The translations under genes were made by a program, and so were the position numbers. Positions 1 to 7,385 of a DNA stretch of 27,365 nucleotides are shown here, piece after piece; positions within the stretch are counted from its first letter, which is position 1, and each line of letters opens with the position of its first letter. Origin of the DNA: JBKHHU01 sp046539045 (GTDB lineage: Bacteria > Planctomycetota > Phycisphaerae > SM23-33); contig JBKHHU010000019.1 in NCBI GenBank assembly GCA_046539045.1, positions 1 to 27,365 of the forward strand, read 5' to 3'. A model generated the notes under the pieces. It did not search any database. It worked only from the letters and a program-made list of their open reading frames with translations, and was not told where the DNA came from.

Positions 1-78
1 TGTCGGACCGGCTGGGAGTAGAGAGGTAAACTACCGGTAAGGTCATACAGATCCCCCCGGTGGCGAAGTAATCATCTC

Positions 79-95
79 GCCGGATAGCGTCCGGC
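79..95 (+). repeat. Hairpin repeat, upstream copy, 5' of the GH28 gene
   Basis: GCCGGATAGCGTCCGGC folds into a 6-bp stem (GCCGGA/TCCGGC) with a 5-nt loop. The stem extends outward through ATCTC at 74-78 and GAGAT at 98-102, with a 2-nt bulge. A copy identical at 15 of 17 positions lies at 1599-1615, just after the stop of the same gene. No T-tract follows, so a simple terminator is unlikely. It could be a 5'-UTR structure or a small dispersed repeat. Confidence 0.5.
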
Positions 96-158
96 GTGAG
101 ATTGCAAACATGCCGTCCACGATGTAACGTACCTGCACGAAAGGAACAGCCACTTACC

Positions 159-1595
159 ATGAATGCAGCTGAGTTGCTCAACGCACTGAAGAATACCGAT
201 CATCCCACGAAAACCACGGAAGTCCTGCAGCGGGCCATCGATGACACCGCCGAGCAGGGCGGCGGGCTTGTGCTTGTTCCGCCCGGGACGTGGACCATCT
301 GTACGCTCTTGCTGCGGAGCAACATCACCCTGCATCTGCAACGCGGGTGCGTGCTGCAGGCCCACGACGACCTCGGCGACTATCCGACCGGGCAGCGCGG
401 GCACAACAAGGACCGCACCGCGTACCACCTGATTGTGGCCGACGGCTGTGAGCGACTGACCATCGAGGGCGACGGCGTGATCGACGGGCGAGGTGAACTG
501 TTCTGGGAGCGCCCGCTACGCGATCTCAAGGCCGAGGGCGTGGACATCTCCGAGGACATCAAGCGGGCGCCCAGGCACTGGCCCATCGAGGGCCCGTTCT
601 ACCGCGGATGGAACCCGCGCATCAGCCCGATGATCGAGCTGCGACACTGCACGGATCTGGTGCTGCGGGACGTGGTCATCCGCAACTCGCCCGGCTGGAC
701 GGTGCACCCGTTCTGCTGCGACCGCGTGCGGATCGAGGGCATCGTCATCGATGATCACATGTACGGGCCGAACACCGACGGGATCGACGTGAACGGTTGT
801 CGCGACGTGCTGATCAACAACTGTCGCATCGTCGGCTGCGATGACAGCATCATCCTGAAAGCCACGCCCGACGCCCGCACCTGCGAGCGAATCGCGGTGA
901 CCAACTGCACGCTGAAGACCAACTGTGCGGCCCTCGGGCTCGGCGCGGAGACCACCAGCGGCATCCGCGACGTGACGTTCAGCAACTGCGTGGTCGAGCA
1001 GGCCCTGCGGATGATCCAGTTTGAGATGTGGGCCCCGGGCTTCATCGAGAACGTGACGGTCAACAACATCACCGGCCGGTGCATGGTGCCCAGTGAGATC
1101 CCGCAGGAGAAGGTCATCTACGCCGACATCCAGCATCACGGCCGGGGGCCCGACAGCGAACTCGGCTCGATGCGGAATATCGTCATCAGCGGGATCACTG
1201 CCGAGACCAAGGGCCGCGGTGTGCTGCTGACGGCCGCCGACGGGGCGATGATCGAGAACGTGACGATTCGCGATGTCCACCTGACGTACCCGCAGATGGA
1301 AGACCAGACCGCGCAGGCGAAGATCTGCAAATCCAGCCAGAACTCCAATGACAACCCGTGGGCCCAGGCGATGAATTCCGTCGTCGTCGCGGAGAATGTT
1401 CGCGGGTTGTGGCTGGAGAACGTGCGAGCCCAGACGCCGCCCGCCGACGGAAAGATGATTCCCGAATACCGCGCCGTCGCCGCCCGGAACCTTCAGCAGG
1501 GCGTGATCGATTGTCCGTGGCTGGCCTCCAACGGCGAACTGGACAGCGTGCTGCTGGAAGCGTGCGACGACGTGGACGTCCGGGCGATCGGCTGA
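159..1595 (+). CDS. Glycoside hydrolase family 28-like protein (polygalacturonase fold), 478 aa
   Basis: Predicted parallel beta-helix enzyme of the GH28/pectin-lyase-like superfamily, which hydrolyses polygalacturonan or related pectic glycans. The N-terminus has the family opening (residues about 20-50: a GGGLVLVPPGTW stretch). Repeated beta-helix coils with N/D-rich turns follow. The GH28 site I signature NTDGIDV is at 205-211 and the catalytic pair DD at 228-229 (GCDDSIILK). The usual GHG histidine motif reads GLG in CAALGLGAET, and the usual RIK reads as a hydrophobic segment (MIQFEMW). This matches divergent GH28 subfamilies, so substrate and even activity are uncertain. No signal peptide is seen, so it is probably cytoplasmic unless the start is wrong. 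The ATG at 159 was preferred over an ATG at 96 because AAGGAA lies 12 nt upstream (141-146) and the homologous region begins after it. A secreted carbohydrate-binding-like protein follows, suggesting polysaccharide use. Confidence 0.88.
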   Translation: MNAAELLNALKNTDHPTKTTEVLQRAIDDTAEQGGGLVLVPPGTWTICTLLLRSNITLHLQRGCVLQAHDDLGDYPTGQRGHNKDRTAYHLIVADGCERLTIEGDGVIDGRGELFWERPLRDLKAEGVDISEDIKRAPRHWPIEGPFYRGWNPRISPMIELRHCTDLVLRDVVIRNSPGWTVHPFCCDRVRIEGIVIDDHMYGPNTDGIDVNGCRDVLINNCRIVGCDDSIILKATPDARTCERIAVTNCTLKTNCAALGLGAETTSGIRDVTFSNCVVEQALRMIQFEMWAPGFIENVTVNNITGRCMVPSEIPQEKVIYADIQHHGRGPDSELGSMRNIVISGITAETKGRGVLLTAADGAMIENVTIRDVHLTYPQMEDQTAQAKICKSSQNSNDNPWAQAMNSVVVAENVRGLWLENVRAQTPPADGKMIPEYRAVAARNLQQGVIDCPWLASNGELDSVLLEACDDVDVRAIG

Positions 1596-1895
1596 ACGGC
1601 CGGATAGCAACCGGCAGTAAACAGGTAGCAGGACGGCGGGAGCCTCCTGCGGCTTGCGTGGAGCGAAACCCGGCTCGATCAACATGCGGTTCATCCGCCT
1701 GGACAATGTCACCGTCTGGTCCGCGCCCGCATCCACTCGTGACCAAGACGCCGGTTGCGGCGGAGGTTCACGTCCCGGCCGGGTGCAAATCCCGACACAT
1801 TCCGACCATCGCGGTGTTTCTATCGTGAGAGCAATCATGCTAAAGTGGACGCTCCGGTCAGAAAGCAAACTCGCAGTTCGCGGAGGCAGACAAAC
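1596..1895 (+). other. Intergenic spacer between the GH28 gene and the secreted protein gene
   Basis: This 300-nt spacer holds the second copy of the 17-nt hairpin repeat (1599-1615) and a 6-bp stem-loop GCAGGA/TCCTGC at 1628-1650 without a T-tract. An SD GGAGG at 1882-1886 serves the next gene. An ORF continues upstream in the frame of the next gene (from 1755), but its codons carry no recognisable protein and there is no SD for it. Confidence 0.4.
1599..1615 (+). repeat. Hairpin repeat, downstream copy, 3' of the GH28 gene
   Basis: GCCGGATAGCAACCGGC starts 4 nt after the GH28 stop codon. It differs from the copy at 79-95 only at two loop/stem-top positions and keeps a 5-bp GCCGG/CCGGC stem with a 7-nt loop. 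Confidence 0.5.
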
Positions 1896-3602
1896 ATGAA
1901 GAAACGTACGATTACAGCGGCGGTTGGAGCCTTGGTGCTCATGGCGGGTCTCGCCCAGCCGCTCCATGCAGGTACGCAAGAAGGTACGAATCCGAAGAAG
2001 GTCGAGATCCGGCCTACCGACCGAAATGTCGACCGCATCGCGGCCGGCGACGAAATCGACCAGCTCGAGAAGAAGATCAAGCCCAAAGCCCGCTTCGAAG
2101 GCTATCAGCCCAAGTGGAAGGTCGAGGGACGCACGTTCAGCTGGAAGCACCACGGCAAGACGGTCACGAAGGATCATTTCAAGGTGATCCTGGACGGCGA
2201 TCGCGTGGTCGGGCTGGTTCGAAGCGGGGACATCATGCTCATCGCCCGCACGCCGGACACCGCCTCCAGCGAGATCAAGATGCCCACCGAGCGGCTCCAC
2301 CTGGACAACCTGCTCGGCCCGTCGCTGCCGACCTACCAGTTCATCAAGCGGGTCAAGACGCACGGCTCGATTTACAAGACGCTCGGCGACAAGGCCATTC
2401 CCGAGGAGTACTGGGAATCCGACGGCAGGCACCTGACGTTCGTTCGCAAGCAGACGCTTCCGAAGTACCAGGTCGAGGCGCGGTTCATCCTGACCGTCGA
2501 CCCGGTGTACGGGTACCGGATTGACGCGGTCCGCGATGTGCTGTTCAACGACGATTACAAAGCGGGGAAGGTGAAGATGAATCTCGGTTCCTTCTGTCCC
2601 GGCTGCTATGTGCCGTGGGATTACGCGGCGATTTACGACCGGACCGCGTGGACGCCGGCGACCGGCGGGGTCCAGGGCTGGGCGAACAACCTGGTGACGA
2701 TGGACCGCTGCGACAGCGACCACAGCAAGTTCGTCTGGCGGGACGACGGTTTCATTACGTATATGCCCGAGCGGAAGGGCTGGAGCCCGGTCTTCACCCG
2801 GGCCGACGGCACAGGCAACACGCCGCCCCTGGCGCTTTGCAACGCCCACAACGATTTCCACCTGAAGATCATTCTGAAAGATCTGCCCAAAACGAAAACA
2901 GGCGGGTACCGCTTCAAGGCGGTGCACCGGTTGATGTCGCTCCCGCCGGAGATGACCGCCCACGTGTGGGACAACGTCGATCTGATCCAGAAGAACGCCA
3001 CCGCGATCATCATCAAGCTCGGGAAGACCGAGGATTTCGAGAATCAGCCGGTCAAGTTGACCGAACCGGCCCGCGGGCTGACGTGGACCTCCGGCGGACC
3101 CGATATCGTCAAGGGCGACGCCCACAGCGGCAAGCAGTCGATCCGCATCGAGGGCAGGGACTGGCCGAACCTCCCGCAGGTCTCGCTCAAGCCGAACACT
3201 CGATACCGCCTCGAAGGCTGGTTCAAGATCCAGCCGTACACGAAAGAGCAGATCCAGAAGCTCAAAGCCCGCGACGCCCGGCGACGCGAGAAACTCAAGA
3301 AGAAGGGCAAACCGCTCCCGCCGGAGAAGGATTACACCAAACTCGACCCGAAAGCGTGGATTCAGGGCGATTTCTATGAGTGGTCGCCGTACAGCGGGAA
3401 AATGCTCGTCAAGCAGAAGACCAGCGTGGCGACCAAGCCCGGCACCTGGCAGCACGTCAAACTCGACTTCGACTCGCCGGACTGGGGTCCGTTCATCAAT
3501 ATCGCCTTCCACGCCGAAGACTGCACCGCGCTGCTGGACGATTTCGCACTGAGAGAACTCGGGCCGATAGAGACGAAAGAGGACAGCGGCGAGAAGGAAT
3601 AG
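1896..3602 (+). CDS. Secreted protein with C-terminal carbohydrate-binding-like domain, 568 aa
   Basis: The start MKKRTITAAVGALVLMAGL is preceded by GGAGG (1882-1886) and forms a clear Sec signal peptide with likely cleavage after LHA (residue 25). Residues about 30-375 form a domain I do not recognise, rich in aromatic and charged residues, with two cysteines close together (FCPGC). From about residue 380 (DFENQP) to the end the sequence has the pattern of a jelly-roll carbohydrate-binding module: HSGKQSIRIEG, L-P-N-T-R-Y-R-L-E-G-W, GTWQHVKLDF, and a terminal ALLDDFALREL. A highly charged Lys/Arg/Glu insertion (about 448-488) interrupts this module. The role is inferred as extracellular or periplasmic glycan binding or processing. 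The gene may be transcribed with the upstream GH28 gene or on its own across the 300-nt gap. No catalytic residues can be named. Confidence 0.75.
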   Translation: MKKRTITAAVGALVLMAGLAQPLHAGTQEGTNPKKVEIRPTDRNVDRIAAGDEIDQLEKKIKPKARFEGYQPKWKVEGRTFSWKHHGKTVTKDHFKVILDGDRVVGLVRSGDIMLIARTPDTASSEIKMPTERLHLDNLLGPSLPTYQFIKRVKTHGSIYKTLGDKAIPEEYWESDGRHLTFVRKQTLPKYQVEARFILTVDPVYGYRIDAVRDVLFNDDYKAGKVKMNLGSFCPGCYVPWDYAAIYDRTAWTPATGGVQGWANNLVTMDRCDSDHSKFVWRDDGFITYMPERKGWSPVFTRADGTGNTPPLALCNAHNDFHLKIILKDLPKTKTGGYRFKAVHRLMSLPPEMTAHVWDNVDLIQKNATAIIIKLGKTEDFENQPVKLTEPARGLTWTSGGPDIVKGDAHSGKQSIRIEGRDWPNLPQVSLKPNTRYRLEGWFKIQPYTKEQIQKLKARDARRREKLKKKGKPLPPEKDYTKLDPKAWIQGDFYEWSPYSGKMLVKQKTSVATKPGTWQHVKLDFDSPDWGPFINIAFHAEDCTALLDDFALRELGPIETKEDSGEKE

Positions 3603-3617
3603 CGGGCTCGTTGAGGC

Positions 3618-3774
3618 TCACACAGAGACGCAGAGTCACAGAGAGCAGCAGGCTTTCTGATAGGCAATCGCCCCGGGTTTTCTGCTTGCTGCGGTCGTCG
3701 CCCCCCGGCGACCGCAGCAAGGAAAGATCTCCAAGCTGCGCACTGCCGTTAAAGCTCTGTTTCTCTCTGTGTGA
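3618..3774. repeat. Structured intergenic element: 11-bp inverted repeat enclosing a 13-bp hairpin
   Basis: TCACACAGAGA at 3618-3628 is the exact reverse complement of TCTCTGTGTGA at 3764-3774. Between them lies a perfect 13-bp stem, CTTGCTGCGGTCG (3685-3697) with CGACCGCAGCAAG (3709-3721), and an 11-nt C-rich loop. The left arm is followed by further CAGAG/CACAGAG units. The element begins 15 nt after the stop of the secreted-protein gene. The layout resembles a small palindromic or MITE-like repeat. The hairpin could also act as a bidirectional transcription stop, although no T-run follows it. Confidence 0.5.
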
Positions 3775-3808
3775 ATATCAACCCGCCGGCAGATAGGGTC
3801 TCTGTCTC

Positions 3809-3998
3809 TCAAGCACCGCGACGCTTGAGCAGGACCGGCAGGCCGAGTGCCGGCAGGGCGAGCACGCCGGGTTCGGGAACCAGATTCACGTATCCGCGCC
3901 TCGGTGGCCCCAACTGCAACGGAACCTGCACTCAGAACAGCAGAAACGACATAGCACAACACCGCACCCATCTTCCTTACCATCACGGGCCGGTCCAT
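3809..3998 (-). pseudogene. Remnant of a PEP-CTERM protein gene (signal peptide plus sorting tail, frameshifted)
   Basis: On the minus strand an ATG at 3998 has GGAGG 7 nt upstream (4006-4010). It encodes MDRPVMVRKMGAVLCYVV..., a Lys/Arg-headed hydrophobic signal peptide ending near AVGA. In the next frame, closing at a TGA at 3809-3811, the sequence reads VNLVPEPGVLALPALG followed by a short hydrophobic stretch and KRRGA. That is a typical PEP-CTERM exosortase sorting tail: VPEP motif, transmembrane segment, basic end. The two parts are in different frames and only about a dozen residues separate them, so the mature domain is missing. The PEP frame has a stop just upstream and no ATG of its own. 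Either this is a decayed gene with an internal deletion and frameshift, or there is a sequencing error. No exosortase gene is in the window. Confidence 0.72.
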
Positions 3999-4183
3999 CG
4001 GGCTACCTCCAATCAAGGTTGTCCACTCCATAGAAATGTCGCTCATCCGACTATAGCCAGAGCCTATGGCGTGGCAAGACGTCCTGCGGGGGATCACGCC
4101 GGCTTTCTCAGGAAAATCCGGCACCGAATGCGCCTGCGGAAGCCGATTTCCGATAGATACTCGCAGCCGGGCGTATGGACGGG

Positions 4184-4189
4184 TACAAT
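4184..4189 (+). promoter_or_regulatory. Candidate -10 element for tex
   Basis: TACAAT (5/6 to consensus), preceded by GGG, lies 53 nt before the tex ATG. No good -35 is seen at 17 nt. The same GGTACAAT-like word is found before xseA and in front of azoR. The rest of 4011-4242 shows nothing else recognisable. Confidence 0.3.
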
Positions 4190-4242
4190 CTCCGCCTCCA
4201 TCACGGATGATCGGGCAATTGCAGTGAAAGGCGCAAGGTTTT

Positions 4243-6531
4243 ATGAACGAAACGCATGTAAAGAAAATCTCTTCCGAACTGGATCTCGCCGGCAAACAGG
4301 TTGCTTCAACGGTCGCGTTGCTGGATGAGGGGTCGACCGTCCCGTTCATCGCCCGCTACCGAAAAGAGGTAACCGGCGGGCTGGACGAAGTCGCAATCAC
4401 GGCCATTCGTGACCGCGTCGAGCAACTGGCTGAACTCGACAAACGTCGAGAAGCCATCCTCAAGAGCCTCGACGAGCAGGGCAAACTCAGCGACGAACTG
4501 AAGAAGAAGGTCAACGCAGCCGAGACCATGGCCACGCTCGAGGACATCTACCTGCCGTACCGCCCGAAACGGCGCACACGCGGGATGATGGCCATCGAGA
4601 AGGGGCTCCAGCCGCTGGCGGAGACGATCTTCGAGCAGGGCGACGTCGACCCAGCCGCAGAGGCGGAGAAGTTCGTCGATCCGGAAAAGGAAGTCGAGTC
4701 TGCCGAGGATGCGCTGAAGGGCGCCCGGGACATCATCGCCGAGTGGATCAACGAAGATGCCGACCTCCGCTCGCAGATGCGTGAGCTGTTCGAGGAGCGG
4801 GCGGTGCTGTCCAGCAAGGTGGTCACCGGGAAGGAAGAGGAAGGCGCCAAGTACAAGGACTACTTCGAGTGGGACGAGCCGGCGAAAGATGCTCCGTCTC
4901 ACCGCATCCTGGCGGTGCGTCGCGGCGCGAAGGAAGGCATCCTCATGTTCCGCGTCCAGCCGGAAGCGGAAGAGGGCATCCGCCTGATCGAGCGTAAGTT
5001 CGTCAACGGCTCCGGTTCGGCGGCAGAGCAGGTTCGTCAGGCGGGCGAGGACTGCTACAAGCGGTTGCTGTCGCTTTCGATGGAAACCGAGATGCGGCTG
5101 GAGCTGAAGAAACGTGCCGACGAGAAAGCCATCAGCGTCTTCGCGGAGAATCTGCGGGAACTGCTTTTGGCCAGCCCGCTGGGGCAGAAGGCGATTCTGG
5201 CCCTGGACCCGGGCCTGCGGACCGGCTGCAAGCTGGTCGTGCTGGACAAGCAGGGCAAGCTGCTGCTGAACGACACGATCTACCCGCTTCCGCCCCGGAA
5301 GGAGACGGACGTAGCCGAGGCGAAACTCAAGCTGCTGTGCGAGCGGTTCGACGTGGAGGCGATCGCGGTTGGTAACGGCACCGGCGGGCGGGAGGCCCAG
5401 GCGTTCTGCGAGAGCTGCGACCTGGGCAAGAAGATCCCGGTCATTCTGGTCAACGAGTCCGGCGCCAGCGTGTACTCAGCCAGCGAGGTGGCTCGGGAGG
5501 AATTCCCGGATTACGACCTGACGGTTCGCGGTGCGGTGTCCATCGGGCGGCGTTTGTGCGATCCGCTGGCGGAGCTGGTGAAAATCGATCCGAAGTCGAT
5601 CGGCGTCGGCCAGTACCAGCACGATGTCGATCAGTCGACGCTGAAGCGGGCGCTGGACGATACCGTCGTCAGCTGCGTCAACAATGTCGGCGTGGAGATC
5701 AACACCGCCAGCAAGCAGTTGCTGAGCTACGTGTCGGGTCTTGGCCCGGTGCTGGCGGGGAATATCGTGACCTATCGTGATGTGAACGGGGCGTTCGTCA
5801 GCCGCAAGCAGCTGCTGGAGGTGCCCAGGCTGGGCCCGAAGGCGTTCGAGCAGGCGGCGGGGTTCCTCCGTGTTCGCGGCGGCCAGAACCCGCTGGACGC
5901 CTCTGCCGTCCACCCCGAGAGCTACAGGATCGTCGAGAAGATGGCCGCCGATCTCGGCTGCAGCGTCAACGATCTCATCGCCGACGCGGGTCTGCGTCAG
6001 CGGATCAAGCTGGAGAACTACGTCACCGACACGGTCGGCATGCCCACGTTGAAGGACATCCTGTCCGAACTGGCCAAGCCCGGGCGCGACCCGCGGAAGC
6101 AGTTCGAGGTGTTCCAGTTCGCCGAGGGCGTCAACAAGATGACCGACCTCCAGCCGGGGATGAAGCTGCCCGGGATCGTCACCAACGTCACCGCGTTCGG
6201 CGCGTTCGTGGACGTCGGCGTGCACCAGGACGGGCTGGTGCATATTTCCGAACTGGCGGATGAGTTCGTCAAAGACCCTGCCGACGTCGTGAAGGTGCAG
6301 CAGCAGGTGCAGGTGACGGTGCTGGATGTGGACCTGGACCGCAAGCGGATTTCGCTGTCGATGAAGACCAACCCCGGCCAGAAGCCCAAGCGCGGCGGCG
6401 GGAAGCCCAAAGGCCGCGGCGGGAAGAAGCAGGGCAGTCGCGGCGGCGGCAAGCCCCGTCAACAGAGCCGACCCGCCGGCGAGACTCCCTTCGCCGGATT
6501 GCTGAAAGACTTCAAGCCGAAGAAGAAGTAA
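4243..6531 (+). CDS. tex: Tex family RNA-binding transcription accessory protein, 762 aa
   Basis: Tex binds nucleic acid and affects transcription; it is near-universal in bacteria and cytoplasmic. The length matches the family (about 720-780 aa). Domain order: a helical N-terminal Tex region (1 to about 190, with PFIARYRKEVTGGLDE near residue 30); a YqgF/RNase H-like domain opening with ILALDPGLRTGCK (Asp322); helix-hairpin-helix units about 495-570 (LLSYVSGLGP, LLEVPRLGPKAFEQAAGFLR); an S1 RNA-binding domain about 637-709 (PGIVTNVTAFGAFVDVG, DGLVHISEL); and a Gly/Lys/Arg-rich basic tail that probably adds RNA affinity. The ATG at 4243 fits the conserved N-terminus, but its SD is weak (AAGG at 4235-4238). 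A terminator-like hairpin follows at 6554-6600, so the gene is probably monocistronic. Confidence 0.97.
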   Translation: MNETHVKKISSELDLAGKQVASTVALLDEGSTVPFIARYRKEVTGGLDEVAITAIRDRVEQLAELDKRREAILKSLDEQGKLSDELKKKVNAAETMATLEDIYLPYRPKRRTRGMMAIEKGLQPLAETIFEQGDVDPAAEAEKFVDPEKEVESAEDALKGARDIIAEWINEDADLRSQMRELFEERAVLSSKVVTGKEEEGAKYKDYFEWDEPAKDAPSHRILAVRRGAKEGILMFRVQPEAEEGIRLIERKFVNGSGSAAEQVRQAGEDCYKRLLSLSMETEMRLELKKRADEKAISVFAENLRELLLASPLGQKAILALDPGLRTGCKLVVLDKQGKLLLNDTIYPLPPRKETDVAEAKLKLLCERFDVEAIAVGNGTGGREAQAFCESCDLGKKIPVILVNESGASVYSASEVAREEFPDYDLTVRGAVSIGRRLCDPLAELVKIDPKSIGVGQYQHDVDQSTLKRALDDTVVSCVNNVGVEINTASKQLLSYVSGLGPVLAGNIVTYRDVNGAFVSRKQLLEVPRLGPKAFEQAAGFLRVRGGQNPLDASAVHPESYRIVEKMAADLGCSVNDLIADAGLRQRIKLENYVTDTVGMPTLKDILSELAKPGRDPRKQFEVFQFAEGVNKMTDLQPGMKLPGIVTNVTAFGAFVDVGVHQDGLVHISELADEFVKDPADVVKVQQQVQVTVLDVDLDRKRISLSMKTNPGQKPKRGGGKPKGRGGKKQGSRGGGKPRQQSRPAGETPFAGLLKDFKPKKK

Positions 6532-6553
6532 CGCCGCAGAGAAGGTCAACCAC

Positions 6554-6600
6554 GGAGGACACGGAACTCACAGAGATGCGAGGCCGTGTCCTTCTTCTTT
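6554..6600 (+). terminator. Terminator-like hairpin downstream of tex, built from a CACGGAGGACACGG repeat
   Basis: GGACACGG (6557-6564) pairs perfectly with CCGTGTCC (6584-6591). The stem extends by A-T, G-T and G-C pairs. It is followed by the T-rich tail TTCTTCTTT (6592-6600). The 19-nt loop is larger than usual. It starts 23 nt after the tex stop. Confidence 0.55.
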
Positions 6601-6626
6601 GCGCCTCTACTGTGGTCGACACGTTC

Positions 6627-6655
6627 TTTGCACTTGCTTCTCTTGAGAGTAGAAT
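6627..6655 (+). promoter_or_regulatory. Candidate sigma-70-type promoter for the DUF433/DUF5615 pair
   Basis: TTTGCA (6627-6632, 4/6) and TAGAAT (6650-6655, 5/6) are separated by 17 nt. The predicted start of transcription is about 15 nt before the ATG at 6678. Confidence 0.4.
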
Positions 6656-6677
6656 GCATGTGGAGAGGAGAAGAGAC

Positions 6678-6914
6678 ATGAGTTGGCGAGACAGAATTAC
6701 AGTGAATCCCGATACTTGTCATGGGCGGGCGTGCATCAAGGGGACGCGCATCGAGGTTTCCGTGGTACTGGACAACATCGCTGCCGGCGTTTCTGTGGAG
6801 GAACTGCTGGGTTCCTACCCGTCTCTCGAACCCGGGGATATTCAGGCGGCACTTGAGTATGGTGCGGAGCTTGCGAAAGAAAGGTCCTTAAACCTGCCGT
6901 CCGGTGCGGCGTAA
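6678..6914 (+). CDS. DUF433 domain protein, probable antitoxin, 78 aa
   Basis: Small protein with the DUF433 signature: RITVNPDTCHGRACIKGTRI near the start (family core 'P.ihGkP.IkGTRi'), then V..VLDNIAAGVSVEELLGSYPSLEPGDIQAAL. That is the winged-helix-like body typical of VapB-like antitoxins paired with DUF5615 proteins. The ATG at 6678 is chosen over an in-frame ATG at 6576 because a strong purine-rich SD (GGAGAGGAGAAG, 6662-6673) precedes it and the family starts here. The stop codon TAA shares one base with the ATG of the next gene (TAATG), so translation is coupled. The likely job is neutralising the downstream PIN-like protein and autoregulating the pair. Confidence 0.9.
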   Translation: MSWRDRITVNPDTCHGRACIKGTRIEVSVVLDNIAAGVSVEELLGSYPSLEPGDIQAALEYGAELAKERSLNLPSGAA

Positions 6915-7270
6915 TGGCGAAATTCAAGGTAGATGAAAATCTTCCACGACAGGTCGCCGCTCTGCTTGTCGATGCAGGGTACGATGCCGTAACCGTTCTG
7001 GATCAAGCAATGGGCGGTCGGCCGGATGAGGAGATCAGCCGGGTCTGCCTGAAGGAAGAAAGGGTGCTCGTCACTCTGGATATCGGGTTCGGAGACATCA
7101 GAACCTATCCTCCGAGCACGTATCCGGGGATCATCATTCTTCGTCCGGACCAGAGCGACATGGGTTCAATCCTCTCCCTGATGCGGAGGCTCCTGCCTGT
7201 CCTGGAGGCAGAACCGCTTGCAGGCAAGCTATTGATTGTCGAACCGGAGCGGGTGCGGGTTCGGGAGTAG
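6914..7270 (+). CDS. DUF5615 PIN-like domain protein, probable toxin ribonuclease, 118 aa
   Basis: The opening KFKVDENLPRQVAALL, then DEEI and VTLDIGFGD, match the DUF5615/Mut7-C-like PIN family, in which acidic residues bind a divalent metal for RNA cleavage. Candidate metal residues are Asp7, Asp38, Asp56 and Asp61. The length is usual for the family. The one-base overlap with the DUF433 gene is the standard arrangement for this toxin-antitoxin type. The toxin role is inferred from family context; the RNA target is unknown. The gene converges on rplU, with 115 nt between the stops. Confidence 0.88.
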   Translation: MAKFKVDENLPRQVAALLVDAGYDAVTVLDQAMGGRPDEEISRVCLKEERVLVTLDIGFGDIRTYPPSTYPGIIILRPDQSDMGSILSLMRRLLPVLEAEPLAGKLLIVEPERVRVRE

Positions 7271-7319
7271 AGGTCCGGTTCCAGGGCAAACCTGCTAAGC
7301 CTGCGGCCCATGGCGCATG

Positions 7320-7361
7320 AAAACAGCCAGACCATCGCGTCAACGCGGAGGCCTGGACTGT
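7320..7361 (-). terminator. Probable terminator downstream of rplU
   Basis: Read on the minus strand, ACAG-T-CCAG pairs with CTGGCTGT (8 bp with a one-base bulge, enclosing an inner GCGT/ACGC stem) and is followed by four Ts. It lies 24 nt after the rplU stop, facing the convergent DUF5615 gene. Confidence 0.45.
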
Positions 7362-7385
7362 TTCGAGTGCGTTACGAACGGCGTC

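Noticed and set aside
1758..1800. tRNA T-arm-like text (GGTTCACGTCCC and GTGCAAATCCC)
   Set aside because: No matching 5-bp T stem, no acceptor stem or anticodon arm could be paired.
516..3512. 998-codon open frame on the minus strand opposite the GH28 and secreted-protein genes
   Set aside because: It runs antisense to two well-supported genes, gives a low-complexity Arg/Asp/Val/Leu-rich product without motifs, and is the usual third-position shadow in GC-rich DNA.
7284..7292. GGGCAAACC as in c-di-GMP-I riboswitches
   Set aside because: The other conserved blocks (GGGACGCAAAGC and the tetraloop-receptor part) are absent, and it lies between two convergent 3' ends.
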